64,000 bases of DNA from Candidatus Gastranaerophilales bacterium (lineage in GTDB: Bacteria; Cyanobacteriota; Vampirovibrionia; Gastranaerophilales; Gastranaerophilaceae). The position numbers and the translations under genes were made by a program. This document shows, piece after piece, positions 51,858 to 60,893 of the stretch (positions within the stretch are counted from its first letter, which is position 1; the number at the start of each line of letters is the position of its first letter). The DNA lies in contig CALVEH010000001.1 of assembly GCA_944326545.1 (NCBI GenBank), positions 73,422 through 137,421 of the forward strand, in the 5' to 3' direction. The notes beneath the pieces are model-generated. The model had not been told where the DNA came from and ran no database searches. It was given only the letters and a program-made list of their open reading frames with translations.

Positions 51858-52810
51858 TGACCAATATACTAGAAGTTAAAAATTTAAACATCGGATTTGA
51901 CCTATCTGACGGATTCAGACAGGCTATTTATGATGTCAGTTTTGATCTTCAAAAAGGAGAAACACTGGCTATTGTTGGAGAATCCGGATGCGGAAAGACA
52001 ATTTCAACAATGTCAATTTTGCAACTTTTGCCTGAGACCGCCAAGATAAAAAGCGGAGAAATCTTGTATAACGGGCAAAACCTCTTAAGTTTCAATCAGA
52101 AACAAATGCAGAAAATCAGAGGCAAAAAGATTGCTCTAATTCCACAAGACCCGATGACATCTTTGAATCCGCTATATACTATCGGGAATCAACTGCTTGA
52201 AATTATAGAACTGCATCAAGGGGTAAAAGGTAAAGAGGCTTTTGATATTGCGGTAAAAGCACTTGAAAGAGTAAAAATTCCTGATGCAACAGAAAAAATG
52301 AAAGCATACCCTCACGAATTTTCCGGAGGAATGAAACAACGTGTCATCATCGCTATGGCACTGGCTTGTAATGCAGAAATAATAATAGCAGATGAGCCTA
52401 CAACAGCACTTGATGTTACTGTCCAAGCCCAAATTATGGACATATTAAAAGAAATAAAAGAAAAATATAATATATCATTAATTCTTATTACCCATGATTT
52501 GGGTATAGTTGCCCAAAATGCCGACAAAATAGCAGTCATGTACGCAGGCAGAATTGTCGAATACGCTTCAAATAAAGAGCTTTTTAAAAACCCAAAACAC
52601 CCGTATACAAAAGCTTTATTGAACGTAATTCTGGACATAAACACAGAAACAGTTCAAACAATTGAAGGCCATCCGCCATCTATTACAGACGATATATCAG
52701 GCTGTCCTTTTCACCCAAGATGCAAAGACTGTATGGATATTTGTTTGAACAATATCCCTAAATCAAGATGCACAGACAATTCTCAGGTTGCTTGTCACTT
52801 ATACGACTGA
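51857..52810 (+). CDS. Oligopeptide/dipeptide ABC transporter ATP-binding protein (OppD/DppD type)
   Basis: The 317-residue ATPase has Walker A GESGCGKT (41-48), the Q loop in IPQDPMTSLNP, signature FSGGMKQR and Walker B EIIIADEPTTALD. The C-terminal HPYTKALL and a CPFHPRC cysteine stretch are typical of the Opp/Dpp subgroup. No permease, binding protein or second ATPase follows, so it is an orphan here. It is coupled to dapF by a 1-base overlap, which might link it to peptide or wall-fragment import, but that is inference. Confidence 0.88.
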   Translation: MTNILEVKNLNIGFDLSDGFRQAIYDVSFDLQKGETLAIVGESGCGKTISTMSILQLLPETAKIKSGEILYNGQNLLSFNQKQMQKIRGKKIALIPQDPMTSLNPLYTIGNQLLEIIELHQGVKGKEAFDIAVKALERVKIPDATEKMKAYPHEFSGGMKQRVIIAMALACNAEIIIADEPTTALDVTVQAQIMDILKEIKEKYNISLILITHDLGIVAQNADKIAVMYAGRIVEYASNKELFKNPKHPYTKALLNVILDINTETVQTIEGHPPSITDDISGCPFHPRCKDCMDICLNNIPKSRCTDNSQVACHLYD

Positions 52811-52944
52811 TTCCTCTTTTAGAAGCATTATTAGCGCAAAAATCGATTGTGTATTTTAAAAAAATATGCTAGTCTAGAACTGTGCAAAATTAATGGTTTC
52901 AATAAAAAACACGATATACTCAGTTTATTAAAAGGAGACAAACT

Positions 52945-55623
52945 ATGACACAAAAACGAGTATGGTTATTTGAAGAAGGTAATGCAGAGATGCGTAATCT
53001 TCTGGGTGGTAAAGGTGCAAACCTTGCTGAGATGACTAATTTAGGGCTTCCTGTTCCTCCCGGTTTAACAATCACAACAGAAACTTGTATGGATTATATC
53101 AACCACGGTAACAGAATGCCTGTAGGCGTAATGGATGAAGTAAAAGAAGCTTTGAAAAAAGTTGAAGAAAAAGCAGGCAAAAAATTCGGTGATCCCGAAA
53201 ATCCGCTTCTCGTTTCTGTTCGTTCAGGTGCAAGATTATCCATGCCCGGTATGATGGAAACCATCTTGAACCTTGGTATGAACGATCAAACCGTAGAAGG
53301 TATGATAAAACTTACAAACAACCCTCGTTTTTGTTATGACTCTTACCGTCGTTTCTTAACAATGTTCGGCTCTGTTGCTTGGGACATTGAAAGAATGAAG
53401 TTTGAAGAATATATCGATAAAATTAAAGAAGAAAAAGGTTATAAACAAGACGTTGACCTTACTGCAGAAGATTGGAAATCTTTAATCGAACCTTATAAAG
53501 CTTTAATTAAAGCAGAAACAGGCAAAGAATTCCCTCAAGATCCTTATGTTCAATTAGAAGAAGCAATCGAAGCTGTATTCCGTTCTTGGAATATTCCTCG
53601 TGCGGTTGCTTACAGAAACCACTACAAAATTGACCATAACTACGGAACAGCAGTAAACGTTCAAACAATGGTATTTGGTAACATGGGTGATGACTGTGCA
53701 ACTGGCGTATCCTTCACAAGAAACCCATCTACAGGTGAAAACAAATTCTACGGCGAATATTTAACAAACGCTCAAGGCGAGGACGTTGTTGCAGGTATCA
53801 GAACACCTCATCCTATCGCTGATTTAGAAAAAGAAATGCCTGAACAGTACAAACAATATGTTGATATTGCTAAAAAGCTTGAAGAAGGCTATAGAGACGT
53901 TCAAGATATGGAATTTACAATTGAAAGAGGAAAACTCTATATCTTGCAAACAAGAAACGGTAAAAGAACAGCCAAAGCTTCTGTAAGAATTGCTGTTGAA
54001 ATGGCTGAAGAAGGTATTATTACAAAAGAAAGAGCTATCGAACTTGTTGACCCTAACCAATTGTACCAAGTTCTTTTGCCTGACTTTGACCCTGCAGCTA
54101 AAAAAGAAGCTCACAAAATTGCTCAAGGTCTTGCGGCTTCACCTGGTGCAGCTGTTGGTAAAATCGTATTTGATACTGAAGAAGCTGCTGAAAGAGGCAA
54201 AAACGGCGAAAAAGTTATCCTCGTTCGTTTAGAAACTTGCCCTGATGATATCCACGGTATGATTGCTTCTCAAGGTGTATTAACACTCAGAGGCGGTATG
54301 ACTTCTCACGCAGCCGTAGTTGCTAAAGGTATGGGTAAACCTTGCGTTGCAGGTTGTGAAGACCTAAAAATCGATCTCAAAAACGGTACTTTAACTGACG
54401 GAAGCGGAAAAGTTTACCACGAAAACGATGTAATCTCACTTGACGGTGGTACAGGTGAAGTATTTGAAGGTTCAGTACATTTAGTTCCTCCAACATTGGA
54501 CGACAACTTCAAAAAACTCTTTGAATGGGTAAACGACGTTAAATTGTTAAGCGTTCGTGCTAACGCAGATACACCTGCTGACGTTGCTAAAGCGTTAGAA
54601 ATGGGTGCAGAGGGCGTTGGTCTTTGCAGAACAGAACACATGTTTATGGATCCTGAAAGATTACCTTGGGTTCAAAAAATGATTATCGCTGAAACTACAG
54701 AACAAAGAAAAGAAGCTCTTGAACACTTGCTACCAATGCAATACAAAGACTTCTACGAAATGTTCAAAGCATTAGGCGACAAACCAATGACAATCCGTCT
54801 TTTAGACCCACCTCTTCACGAATTCTTACCTTCTAAAGAAGAGTTAATTGCAACAGTTGCAACTAAAAAGGCGTTGAATCAAGACTATGCAAAAGATGAA
54901 GAAATGCTTCACCTTGTAGAAAAAATGTCAGAATCTAACCCTATGATGGGTCTTAGAGGCTGCCGTCTTGGTCTTACATTCCCTGAAATCAACGAAATGC
55001 AAGTAAAAGCTATCTTCTATGCTGCTTGCGATTTGAAAAAAGAAGGCTTGAATGTAAAACCTGAAGTTATGATTCCTCTTGTAGGCCACGTAAACGAGCT
55101 TAAAGAAGCAAAAGCCGTAGCTGAACGTGTAGCTCAAGAAGTTATGGCAGAAAAAGGCGTTGGCGTTGACTATATGATTGGTACAATGATTGAAATTCCA
55201 CGTGCTGCATTAACAGCTGATCAAATTGCAGAATATGCAGAGTTCTTCTCATTCGGTACTAACGACCTTACTCAAATGACATTCGGTTACTCAAGAGACG
55301 ACGCAGAAGGTAAATTCTTACAAAAATACGTAGATAACAAAATCTTACCTTCTAACCCATTCCAAACTTTAGACCAAGAAGGTGTAGGACAATTAATGAA
55401 GATTGCTTTAGACAAAGCATTATCAGTAAAACCACACCTCAAACGCGGTATCTGCGGCGAACACGGCGGCGACCCTGCTTCTGTTAAGTTCTGCCACAGA
55501 ATAGGTTTGAACTACGTATCTTGCTCACCGTTTAGAGTTCCGCAAGCAAGACTTGCTGCTGCTCAAGCTGTAATCGAATTCAAACACAGCAAAGAAGAAG
55601 AAGGTACACTCGGTTGTAAATAG
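52945..55623 (+). CDS. ppdK: Pyruvate, phosphate dikinase
   Basis: PPDK interconverts pyruvate plus ATP plus Pi with PEP plus AMP plus PPi and can run in either direction. The 892-residue protein has the ATP-grasp domain (NLLGGKGANLAEMTNLGLPV, SVRSGARLSMPGMMETILNL). The phosphohistidine His455 lies in GGMTSHAAVVAKGMGKPCV. The PEP-binding barrel has GVGLCRTEHMF and FSFGTNDLTQMTFGYSRDDA, and near the C-terminus GICGEHGGDPASV. An AAAAGGAG ribosome site precedes the ATG. It is monocistronic, with a terminator at 55664. Confidence 0.97.
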   Translation: MTQKRVWLFEEGNAEMRNLLGGKGANLAEMTNLGLPVPPGLTITTETCMDYINHGNRMPVGVMDEVKEALKKVEEKAGKKFGDPENPLLVSVRSGARLSMPGMMETILNLGMNDQTVEGMIKLTNNPRFCYDSYRRFLTMFGSVAWDIERMKFEEYIDKIKEEKGYKQDVDLTAEDWKSLIEPYKALIKAETGKEFPQDPYVQLEEAIEAVFRSWNIPRAVAYRNHYKIDHNYGTAVNVQTMVFGNMGDDCATGVSFTRNPSTGENKFYGEYLTNAQGEDVVAGIRTPHPIADLEKEMPEQYKQYVDIAKKLEEGYRDVQDMEFTIERGKLYILQTRNGKRTAKASVRIAVEMAEEGIITKERAIELVDPNQLYQVLLPDFDPAAKKEAHKIAQGLAASPGAAVGKIVFDTEEAAERGKNGEKVILVRLETCPDDIHGMIASQGVLTLRGGMTSHAAVVAKGMGKPCVAGCEDLKIDLKNGTLTDGSGKVYHENDVISLDGGTGEVFEGSVHLVPPTLDDNFKKLFEWVNDVKLLSVRANADTPADVAKALEMGAEGVGLCRTEHMFMDPERLPWVQKMIIAETTEQRKEALEHLLPMQYKDFYEMFKALGDKPMTIRLLDPPLHEFLPSKEELIATVATKKALNQDYAKDEEMLHLVEKMSESNPMMGLRGCRLGLTFPEINEMQVKAIFYAACDLKKEGLNVKPEVMIPLVGHVNELKEAKAVAERVAQEVMAEKGVGVDYMIGTMIEIPRAALTADQIAEYAEFFSFGTNDLTQMTFGYSRDDAEGKFLQKYVDNKILPSNPFQTLDQEGVGQLMKIALDKALSVKPHLKRGICGEHGGDPASVKFCHRIGLNYVSCSPFRVPQARLAAAQAVIEFKHSKEEEGTLGCK

Positions 55624-55663
55624 TAAGCCTAAATATAAACTAAAGGCGATACGACCTAAAAAA

Positions 55664-55697
55664 GAAGACCTGAGATTAAAGTCTCAGGTCTTTTTTA
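55664..55697. terminator. Terminator between ppdK and glutaredoxin gene
   Basis: A 10-bp perfect stem AGACCTGAGA (55666-55675) / TCTCAGGTCT (55682-55691) with T runs on both sides serves convergent genes. Confidence 0.88.
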
Positions 55698-55702
55698 TTA
55701 GC

Positions 55703-55966
55703 TTATTTTAAAAACTCATCCAATTTTTTAGTCTTGTACAAATGTTCTAAATCGTCATATCCGCCAATGTAGTGGTCATTTATTATAATTTGAGGAACCG
55801 TAGAAATCCCTGGACGATTAAATTTTTGGCTTAAGCTTTCACACATTTCATCAAAATTGCCATCGCTGTTAATTTCTTCAAAATCCAGATTCAACATTTT
55901 TAAAAGCTTTTTTGCCTTAATGCAATACGGACACATTTCTGATGTATATATTGTTATTTTATTCAT
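55703..55966 (-). CDS. grxC: Glutaredoxin (dithiol, CPYC)
   Basis: This 87-residue thiol oxidoreductase has the active-site motif EMCPYCIKAKKLL (CPYC at about 12-15), the cis-proline STVPQIIIND and the GGYDDLEHL glutathione-binding turn. It uses glutathione or a similar thiol to reduce disulfides in the cytoplasm. It is a single-gene unit convergent with ppdK. The exact GrxC/GrxA subgroup is not certain. Confidence 0.92.
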   Translation of the reverse strand: MNKITIYTSEMCPYCIKAKKLLKMLNLDFEEINSDGNFDEMCESLSQKFNRPGISTVPQIIINDHYIGGYDDLEHLYKTKKLDEFLK

Positions 55967-56050
55967 ATAAAACTCCTTTTTCTTTGAAAACTCATTCTAA
56001 TATTTTTTAGAAAAAATTTCAACGGTAACGAGTTTACGACAAAAGGTTTA

Positions 56051-56080
56051 TTGCGGGAAACCACAGTTTAATAGTATAAT
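56051..56080 (+). promoter_or_regulatory. Promoter for the fixC-fixX genes
   Basis: TTGCGG (56051-56056) and TATAAT (56075-56080) are spaced by 18 bases. GGGGAG lies 11 bases before the ATG at 56111. Confidence 0.5.
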
Positions 56081-56110
56081 TGAGTAGCATACTGGGGAGT
56101 TTTGTAAAAT

Positions 56111-57415
56111 ATGTTGCAAGAAAATCAACAAAATAAAACAGACGTTATAGTTGTCGGAGCAGGACCGGCAGGAGTTTCTGCAGCGGTGACGGTAGCACGC
56201 GGAGGCAAAAATGTTGTGCTTGTTGAGCGTGGAAATTTTGCAGGAGCAAAAAATATGTACGGCGGTGTAATCTACTCTCACGCAGCACAAGAAATATTTC
56301 CAAACTATAAAGAATCCCCTATCGAAAGATTCGTATCAACCCACAGTTATGTAATTATGTCAGAAAATGACTCAACAACTGTTTCTTATAAAAATCCAGC
56401 ACATAACGAAAATGCTTTTATAATAACAAGGGCAAACTGGGATAAATGGTGTGTAGAACAAGCTATTAAAGAAGGTGTTTATTACGCACCTAACACGCTT
56501 GTAAAAGAACTTATCGTAAAAGAAGGCAAAGTCATCGGAATAAGAACAGATGTTGAAGAATACTATGCAGACGTTATTATTATTGCCGACGGTGTCAACT
56601 CTTTATTAGCAAAACAAATAGGTTTGAGAAAAGATATTAAGCCCAAAAACGTATTTATGGGAGTAAAAGAAGTCATAAAATTACCATCAGAAGTTATTGA
56701 CCAGCGTTTTGGGCTAATAAATCAAACAGGTTGTGCAATGGAGCTCGTTGGAGGCCCGTTAAAAGACCTGTTTGCAATGGGCATTATCTATACAAACAAA
56801 GATTCTGTTGCAGTAGGGCTTGGCGTAGCTTTAGAAGATTTAAAAAATAATAAAACAAAGCCGTACGAACTCCTTGAAAAAATGAAAAAACATCCTTTTG
56901 TAGCAGACCTCATACAAGATGGAGAACTTCTTGAATATTCCGCACATTTGATTCCTGAAGGCGGATACAACTGCTTGCCGAAGCTATATACAGACGGAGC
57001 AATGGTTACAGGTGACGCAGCAATGCTCGTTAATAACGTTCATTTTGAAGGGACAAACTTTGCTATGATAAGCGGCAAGTATGCAGGAGAAACCGCCCTT
57101 GAAGCATTGGCTAAAAATGATTTTTCTCAAAACATATTATGCTTATACAAGAAGAAACTTGATAACAGCTTTATTCTAAAAGATTTAAGAACATACAAAA
57201 ACGTTGTTAAAACTTTAACAGAAAGAACAAACTCTATAGGGTACTACTCTAACAAGCTTAACGAGTTTTTGGAAATATTTACAACCGCAGACGGGGTAGA
57301 AAAGAAAGGCAAATTCCAAAAGTTTGCAAAACACTTTTTTACAAAACGCAGCCTTGCAGAACTTTTTAAAGATGGTTTTGCAGCCGTAAAGGTTATGTTT
57401 GACATATTAAAGTAG
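56111..57415 (+). CDS. fixC: FixC-like flavoprotein, ETF-quinone oxidoreductase family
   Basis: This 434-residue flavoprotein belongs to the FixC/ETF-QO family, which takes electrons from electron-transfer flavoproteins. It has the Rossmann FAD motif VIVVGAGPAGVSAAVTVA (about 12-29) and YGGVIYSHA. A second FAD motif VIIIADGVNSLLAKQ and VTGDAAMLVNNVHFEGTNFA near the C-terminus follow. The next gene is a FixX-type ferredoxin. FixA/FixB (ETF alpha and beta) are absent from the window, so the electron donor is unknown. Confidence 0.88.
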   Translation: MLQENQQNKTDVIVVGAGPAGVSAAVTVARGGKNVVLVERGNFAGAKNMYGGVIYSHAAQEIFPNYKESPIERFVSTHSYVIMSENDSTTVSYKNPAHNENAFIITRANWDKWCVEQAIKEGVYYAPNTLVKELIVKEGKVIGIRTDVEEYYADVIIIADGVNSLLAKQIGLRKDIKPKNVFMGVKEVIKLPSEVIDQRFGLINQTGCAMELVGGPLKDLFAMGIIYTNKDSVAVGLGVALEDLKNNKTKPYELLEKMKKHPFVADLIQDGELLEYSAHLIPEGGYNCLPKLYTDGAMVTGDAAMLVNNVHFEGTNFAMISGKYAGETALEALAKNDFSQNILCLYKKKLDNSFILKDLRTYKNVVKTLTERTNSIGYYSNKLNEFLEIFTTADGVEKKGKFQKFAKHFFTKRSLAELFKDGFAAVKVMFDILK

Positions 57416-57433
57416 ATTGATTGGGCAATAATT

Positions 57434-57721
57434 ATGAATGAAAAATTACCTGAAAAAATAGAAGACAAATTATTCAAGCTTAAATACAAAACAGATTCAC
57501 AATGCCATTTGAATCCTGATCAATCAAAATGCTTGCAATGTCTTGAAAAAACCTGTACAATTATATGTCCGGCAAACGTTTACTGCTATAACGAGACAGA
57601 AAAAAAACTTACCGTAAGCTACGAAAAATGCCTCGAATGCGGAGCGTGCAGAATAGCTTGTAAACATATTAATTGGGAATACCCCAAAAGCGGAAAAGGC
57701 GTTCAATTTAAAAAATCATAA
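57434..57721 (+). CDS. fixX: FixX-like ferredoxin
   Basis: This 95-residue Fe-S protein has a first Cys set C-L-Q-C-LEKT-C-TII-CP (about 34-47) and a second CLECGACRIAC (about 66-76), which is a complete CxxCxxCxxxC pattern. WEYPKSGKGVQF at the C-terminus is typical of FixX. FixX receives electrons with FixC. The ATG lies 18 bases after fixC ends. Confidence 0.88.
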   Translation: MNEKLPEKIEDKLFKLKYKTDSQCHLNPDQSKCLQCLEKTCTIICPANVYCYNETEKKLTVSYEKCLECGACRIACKHINWEYPKSGKGVQFKKS

Positions 57722-57740
57722 TTATAAAAAGGAGAGAAGT

Positions 57741-58133
57741 ATGAAAGAAGAGTACAGCCACAACTATCGCAGATGGTACGACAAAGACCCTATTTTGTCT
57801 AAATCAATGAGAACTTTAGAAAAATCAGATGATGAAACACAAATCAAAGTTGCACTAAACCTCATCAAAATTATCATCGAACACAATATTGCAGAACATA
57901 CCTTCACTGGTGTAGAAGATATGATGACAGCTGTTGAAGACGGCCTTGTGGAAAAAGGCAAAAGCAGATGGTATGATCTTGATACAACAGTAAGAACAGC
58001 CATCAACATGCTTGAAAACAGCCCATTACCGGTGCAAAAAGCAGTAGCTAAAGAAATGGCAAAAATGGTTGTTGATAAAATCAAAGAAGATAAAGACGAA
58101 CAAGACGACGAAGAAACAGAAGATAACGAATAA
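57741..58133 (+). CDS. Hypothetical protein between fixX and recJ
   Basis: This 130-residue soluble protein is not recognised. It starts with aromatic and basic residues (HNYRRWYDKDPILSKSM). Two helical stretches follow (VALNLIKIIIEHNIAEHTF and TAINMLENSPLPVQKAVAKE), then a strongly acidic tail (DKDEQDDEETEDNE). AAGGAGAGAAGT precedes the ATG, and the recJ start lies 15 bases downstream, suggesting an operon. Confidence 0.6.
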   Translation: MKEEYSHNYRRWYDKDPILSKSMRTLEKSDDETQIKVALNLIKIIIEHNIAEHTFTGVEDMMTAVEDGLVEKGKSRWYDLDTTVRTAINMLENSPLPVQKAVAKEMAKMVVDKIKEDKDEQDDEETEDNE

Positions 58134-58148
58134 TATCTGACAATCAAT

Positions 58149-60518
58149 ATGGATAAAATCTGGAAGACAAAGGAACTTATTGAGCCATCACAAGAATTAA
58201 TCGATGCGGCAGGGAACAAACTTCTTGCCCGATTGCTTGTGCAAAGAGGAATAAACAACGTTAAAAAGATAAAAGAATTTTTAACACCCTCCTCTATGAA
58301 AATAACCTCTCCTTTTGTTTTTACAGATATGGAAAAAGCTGCAGAACGTATATTTTCTGCTATAGAAACTCAAGAAAAAATAATTATCTATGGCGATTTT
58401 GATGCTGACGGAGTAACATCAACTTCTCTTCTATACAAAACGCTCAGCCACCTAAACGCCAACGTTGAGTTTTATATTCCTAACCGTGAGAACGAAAACC
58501 ACGGGCTAAATTCAAAAGCTCTTGTAAAACTGATTGCAAAGCATAAAGCAAAACTTATCATCACTGTTGACTGTGGAATAAGCGATGTAGAACAAGTTAA
58601 CTTTGCAAACGGTTTTAAGGTGGATGTAATAATAACAGACCACCACGAAGCCCCCGAAGTATTACCCGAAGCTTTTGCAATAATCAATCCTAAAGCCTTT
58701 AACTCGTTAAAAAAAGACCTTAGCGTAGATGAAATAGAATCACTAAACCAGCTTGCCGGTGTTGGTGTCGCATTCAAACTTGCTTGCGCATTGCTTGAGA
58801 AAAAACAAGACTATGACTTTGCAAATGAACTGTTGCCGCTTGTTGCAGTAGGTACAGTTGCTGATGTTGTTCCAATACTTTATGAAAACAGATGTTTTGT
58901 AGAAGCAGGTATAAAACTGATTGAACAAGACACTCATTACGGATTATCAAAGCTCTTGAGTGTTGGCGGATACGATATAAAAAACGGAATAACATCTGAA
59001 AATATAGCATTTGGTGTAGCGCCAAGAATCAACGCTGCAGGCCGTCTTGATACGGTAGATAACGCAATTAAACTTTTGATTTCAGATAATAAAGCGGAAA
59101 TCGACCTTTGCGCCCAAGAGCTTGATAACCTTAACAGAATCCGTCAAGATTTGTGTGACAATATGTACAACGAAGCTATTGAAATGCTTCAAAACGAGCC
59201 ACCTTCAGACAGTATAATCTTATATAAAGAAGGCTGGCACATAGGTATCATCGGTATTGTTGCGTCAAAGCTTGTAGAAAAATTTTATAAACCTGTATTT
59301 TTGATGACAAAAGATGAAAACACAGGATTTATAAGATGTTCTTCAAGAAGCATCCCTGAAATTCACTTAAGAGATGCGATAGCAGAAAACGAAAACTTGT
59401 TAGAATACTTTGGTGGTCACTCACAAGCAGCGGGATTGGTTTTTGACCCTAAAAAATCTTCTTTTGAAACAGTAAAACAAGCTCTAAACGAAACTATCAA
59501 AATTCAATTGGACGGACGCAAGCTTGTTCCTTGCATAGAAGCTGATTTAGAAATTGATTCTTCTTTTATATCAGCCGATTTGATTGATACAATCTCCCGA
59601 TTGGAACCGTTTGGAGAAGGCAATAAAAATTCGTTATTCATTACCAAAAATCTTATTTTAAATAATGTCCGCACAATGGGACAAAAAAACAACCATCTCA
59701 AAATCTTCTGTGAAAACGAACAAAACAAACCTTTTGAATGTGTTTTTTGGAACCACAGTGAACTCAATATACCGCAAGGCAAAACTTTTGATGTTGTTTT
59801 TTATCCCAAACTTAATGTGTTTAACGGAATAACAACTATTCAGCTTGATGTGCAAGACATCAAATCAGAGTTTGAAATAAAAGAAACAAATTCAGATTTC
59901 AAATTTTATGACCACAGAAAAAAGACAAATATCTTTCAGCAAATTTGCGACTATCTGACAACGACAAAAGTTTCAACAGAGATATTTAGCCAGAATAAAA
60001 CTATCTCAGATAATTTAAAGCATTATAACAAAATAGCAGAAATTATCAGAGGACGAAAAACTCTATCGCAATGTTCTCAGGTTATGTTTTTTGATTACCC
60101 TGCAAGCGAAGCTATTATGCAAGAAGTAATTAAAAAAACGGGTGCAAAAGTTCTGCATTTTATGAACTACAACAACAAAAACATTGACCCACAAGAACTT
60201 ATAAAAAACATTTCAGGAATGCTTAAATATGTTTCAAACGCCAAAGACGGTGAAGTTGTCTTGTCAGACATATCCGACTTTTTAGGAATATCTGACGAAG
60301 TAACGGAACTCTGCTTTGATATGCTCGAGTCTTTAGGAATGTTTGAAATTCTAGGCAAAAATGTTAATACGTATAAGATTACTTTTCTGCACCCCGTTGA
60401 ATTTTCAAAAGTAAAAGAAAGCGAAATGTTTGAAGAACTTCAAAACGAGCTTCAAAAAATTTACGACTACCGCCAAAAGCTTTTAACAAGCCCTCTTGAA
60501 GAACTGGTTTTGAAATAA
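58149..60518 (+). CDS. recJ: Single-stranded-DNA exonuclease RecJ
   Basis: RecJ degrades 5' ends of single-stranded DNA in recombination and mismatch repair. The 789-residue protein has IIIYGDFDADGVTSTSLLY, LIITVDCGISD and ITDHHEAPEVLPEA for the DHH phosphoesterase metal site, then GVAPRINAAGRLD. The DHHA1 part has FGGHSQAAGLVF, and an OB domain follows. A long C-terminal extension (about 590-789) contains a winged-helix-like end (DISDFLGISDEVTELCFDML). Such extensions occur in cyanobacterial and Gram-positive RecJ. It follows the unknown gene by 15 bases. Confidence 0.94.
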   Translation: MDKIWKTKELIEPSQELIDAAGNKLLARLLVQRGINNVKKIKEFLTPSSMKITSPFVFTDMEKAAERIFSAIETQEKIIIYGDFDADGVTSTSLLYKTLSHLNANVEFYIPNRENENHGLNSKALVKLIAKHKAKLIITVDCGISDVEQVNFANGFKVDVIITDHHEAPEVLPEAFAIINPKAFNSLKKDLSVDEIESLNQLAGVGVAFKLACALLEKKQDYDFANELLPLVAVGTVADVVPILYENRCFVEAGIKLIEQDTHYGLSKLLSVGGYDIKNGITSENIAFGVAPRINAAGRLDTVDNAIKLLISDNKAEIDLCAQELDNLNRIRQDLCDNMYNEAIEMLQNEPPSDSIILYKEGWHIGIIGIVASKLVEKFYKPVFLMTKDENTGFIRCSSRSIPEIHLRDAIAENENLLEYFGGHSQAAGLVFDPKKSSFETVKQALNETIKIQLDGRKLVPCIEADLEIDSSFISADLIDTISRLEPFGEGNKNSLFITKNLILNNVRTMGQKNNHLKIFCENEQNKPFECVFWNHSELNIPQGKTFDVVFYPKLNVFNGITTIQLDVQDIKSEFEIKETNSDFKFYDHRKKTNIFQQICDYLTTTKVSTEIFSQNKTISDNLKHYNKIAEIIRGRKTLSQCSQVMFFDYPASEAIMQEVIKKTGAKVLHFMNYNNKNIDPQELIKNISGMLKYVSNAKDGEVVLSDISDFLGISDEVTELCFDMLESLGMFEILGKNVNTYKITFLHPVEFSKVKESEMFEELQNELQKIYDYRQKLLTSPLEELVLK

Positions 60519-60893
60519 TTTAAAATATTTTAACTGTAAAGAAACTTTTTTTATCGACCTAATGTCTAATATATTAGACTATCGGGTATTATTTTGTAAT
60601 TGGGCTGAGTATCCGATACCACAAAAGCCAAGCTTTATGATATTATAATGTTTAAAAGAATGTTCCAGAAAAATTCGTGGTAAGACTTTACAGGACAAAA
60701 TGTTGCAATAACACATTTCATAAGCGAATTTTTTGACAAAGTGAACCGCTGAACAAAGTGAAGCGTGTGAGCCTGTCACCGAAGCTTAACGAAGTTAAGC
60801 GCAGGCAGTGACACCTTGAAAAAGTAAGTCTTTGAGCTTCGAAGGCTCGAAGCGAAAAAGACGACACTAGATTAGAAAAACGAGGTATATGTC
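60519..60893 (+). other. Intergenic region with palindrome and repeat copy C
   Basis: No gene is seen. There is a perfect 16-base palindrome GTCTAATATATTAGAC (60564-60579). The related TATCGG/CCGATA pair and a TATAAT at 60644-60649 without a good -35 follow. From 60657 a structured repeat extends to just before ctpA. Confidence 0.45.
60657..60877 (+). repeat. Dispersed intergenic repeat, copy C (longest)
   Basis: The element starts AAGAATGTTCCAGAAAAATT and ends GACACTAGATTAGAA 16 bases before the ctpA start. Its last 51 bases match copy A (8847-8897) at 50 of 51 positions. The middle holds GAATTTTTTGACAAAGTGAA, shared with copy B. It also holds an extra structured stretch: GCTTAAC/GTTAAGC stem at 60784-60800 within an outer TGTCAC/GTGACA pair. 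Confidence 0.8.

Noticed and set aside
57764-58258. 164-residue minus-strand frame
   Set aside because: It is antisense to the 57741 gene and the recJ start; Ser-rich composition is produced by the complementary codons.
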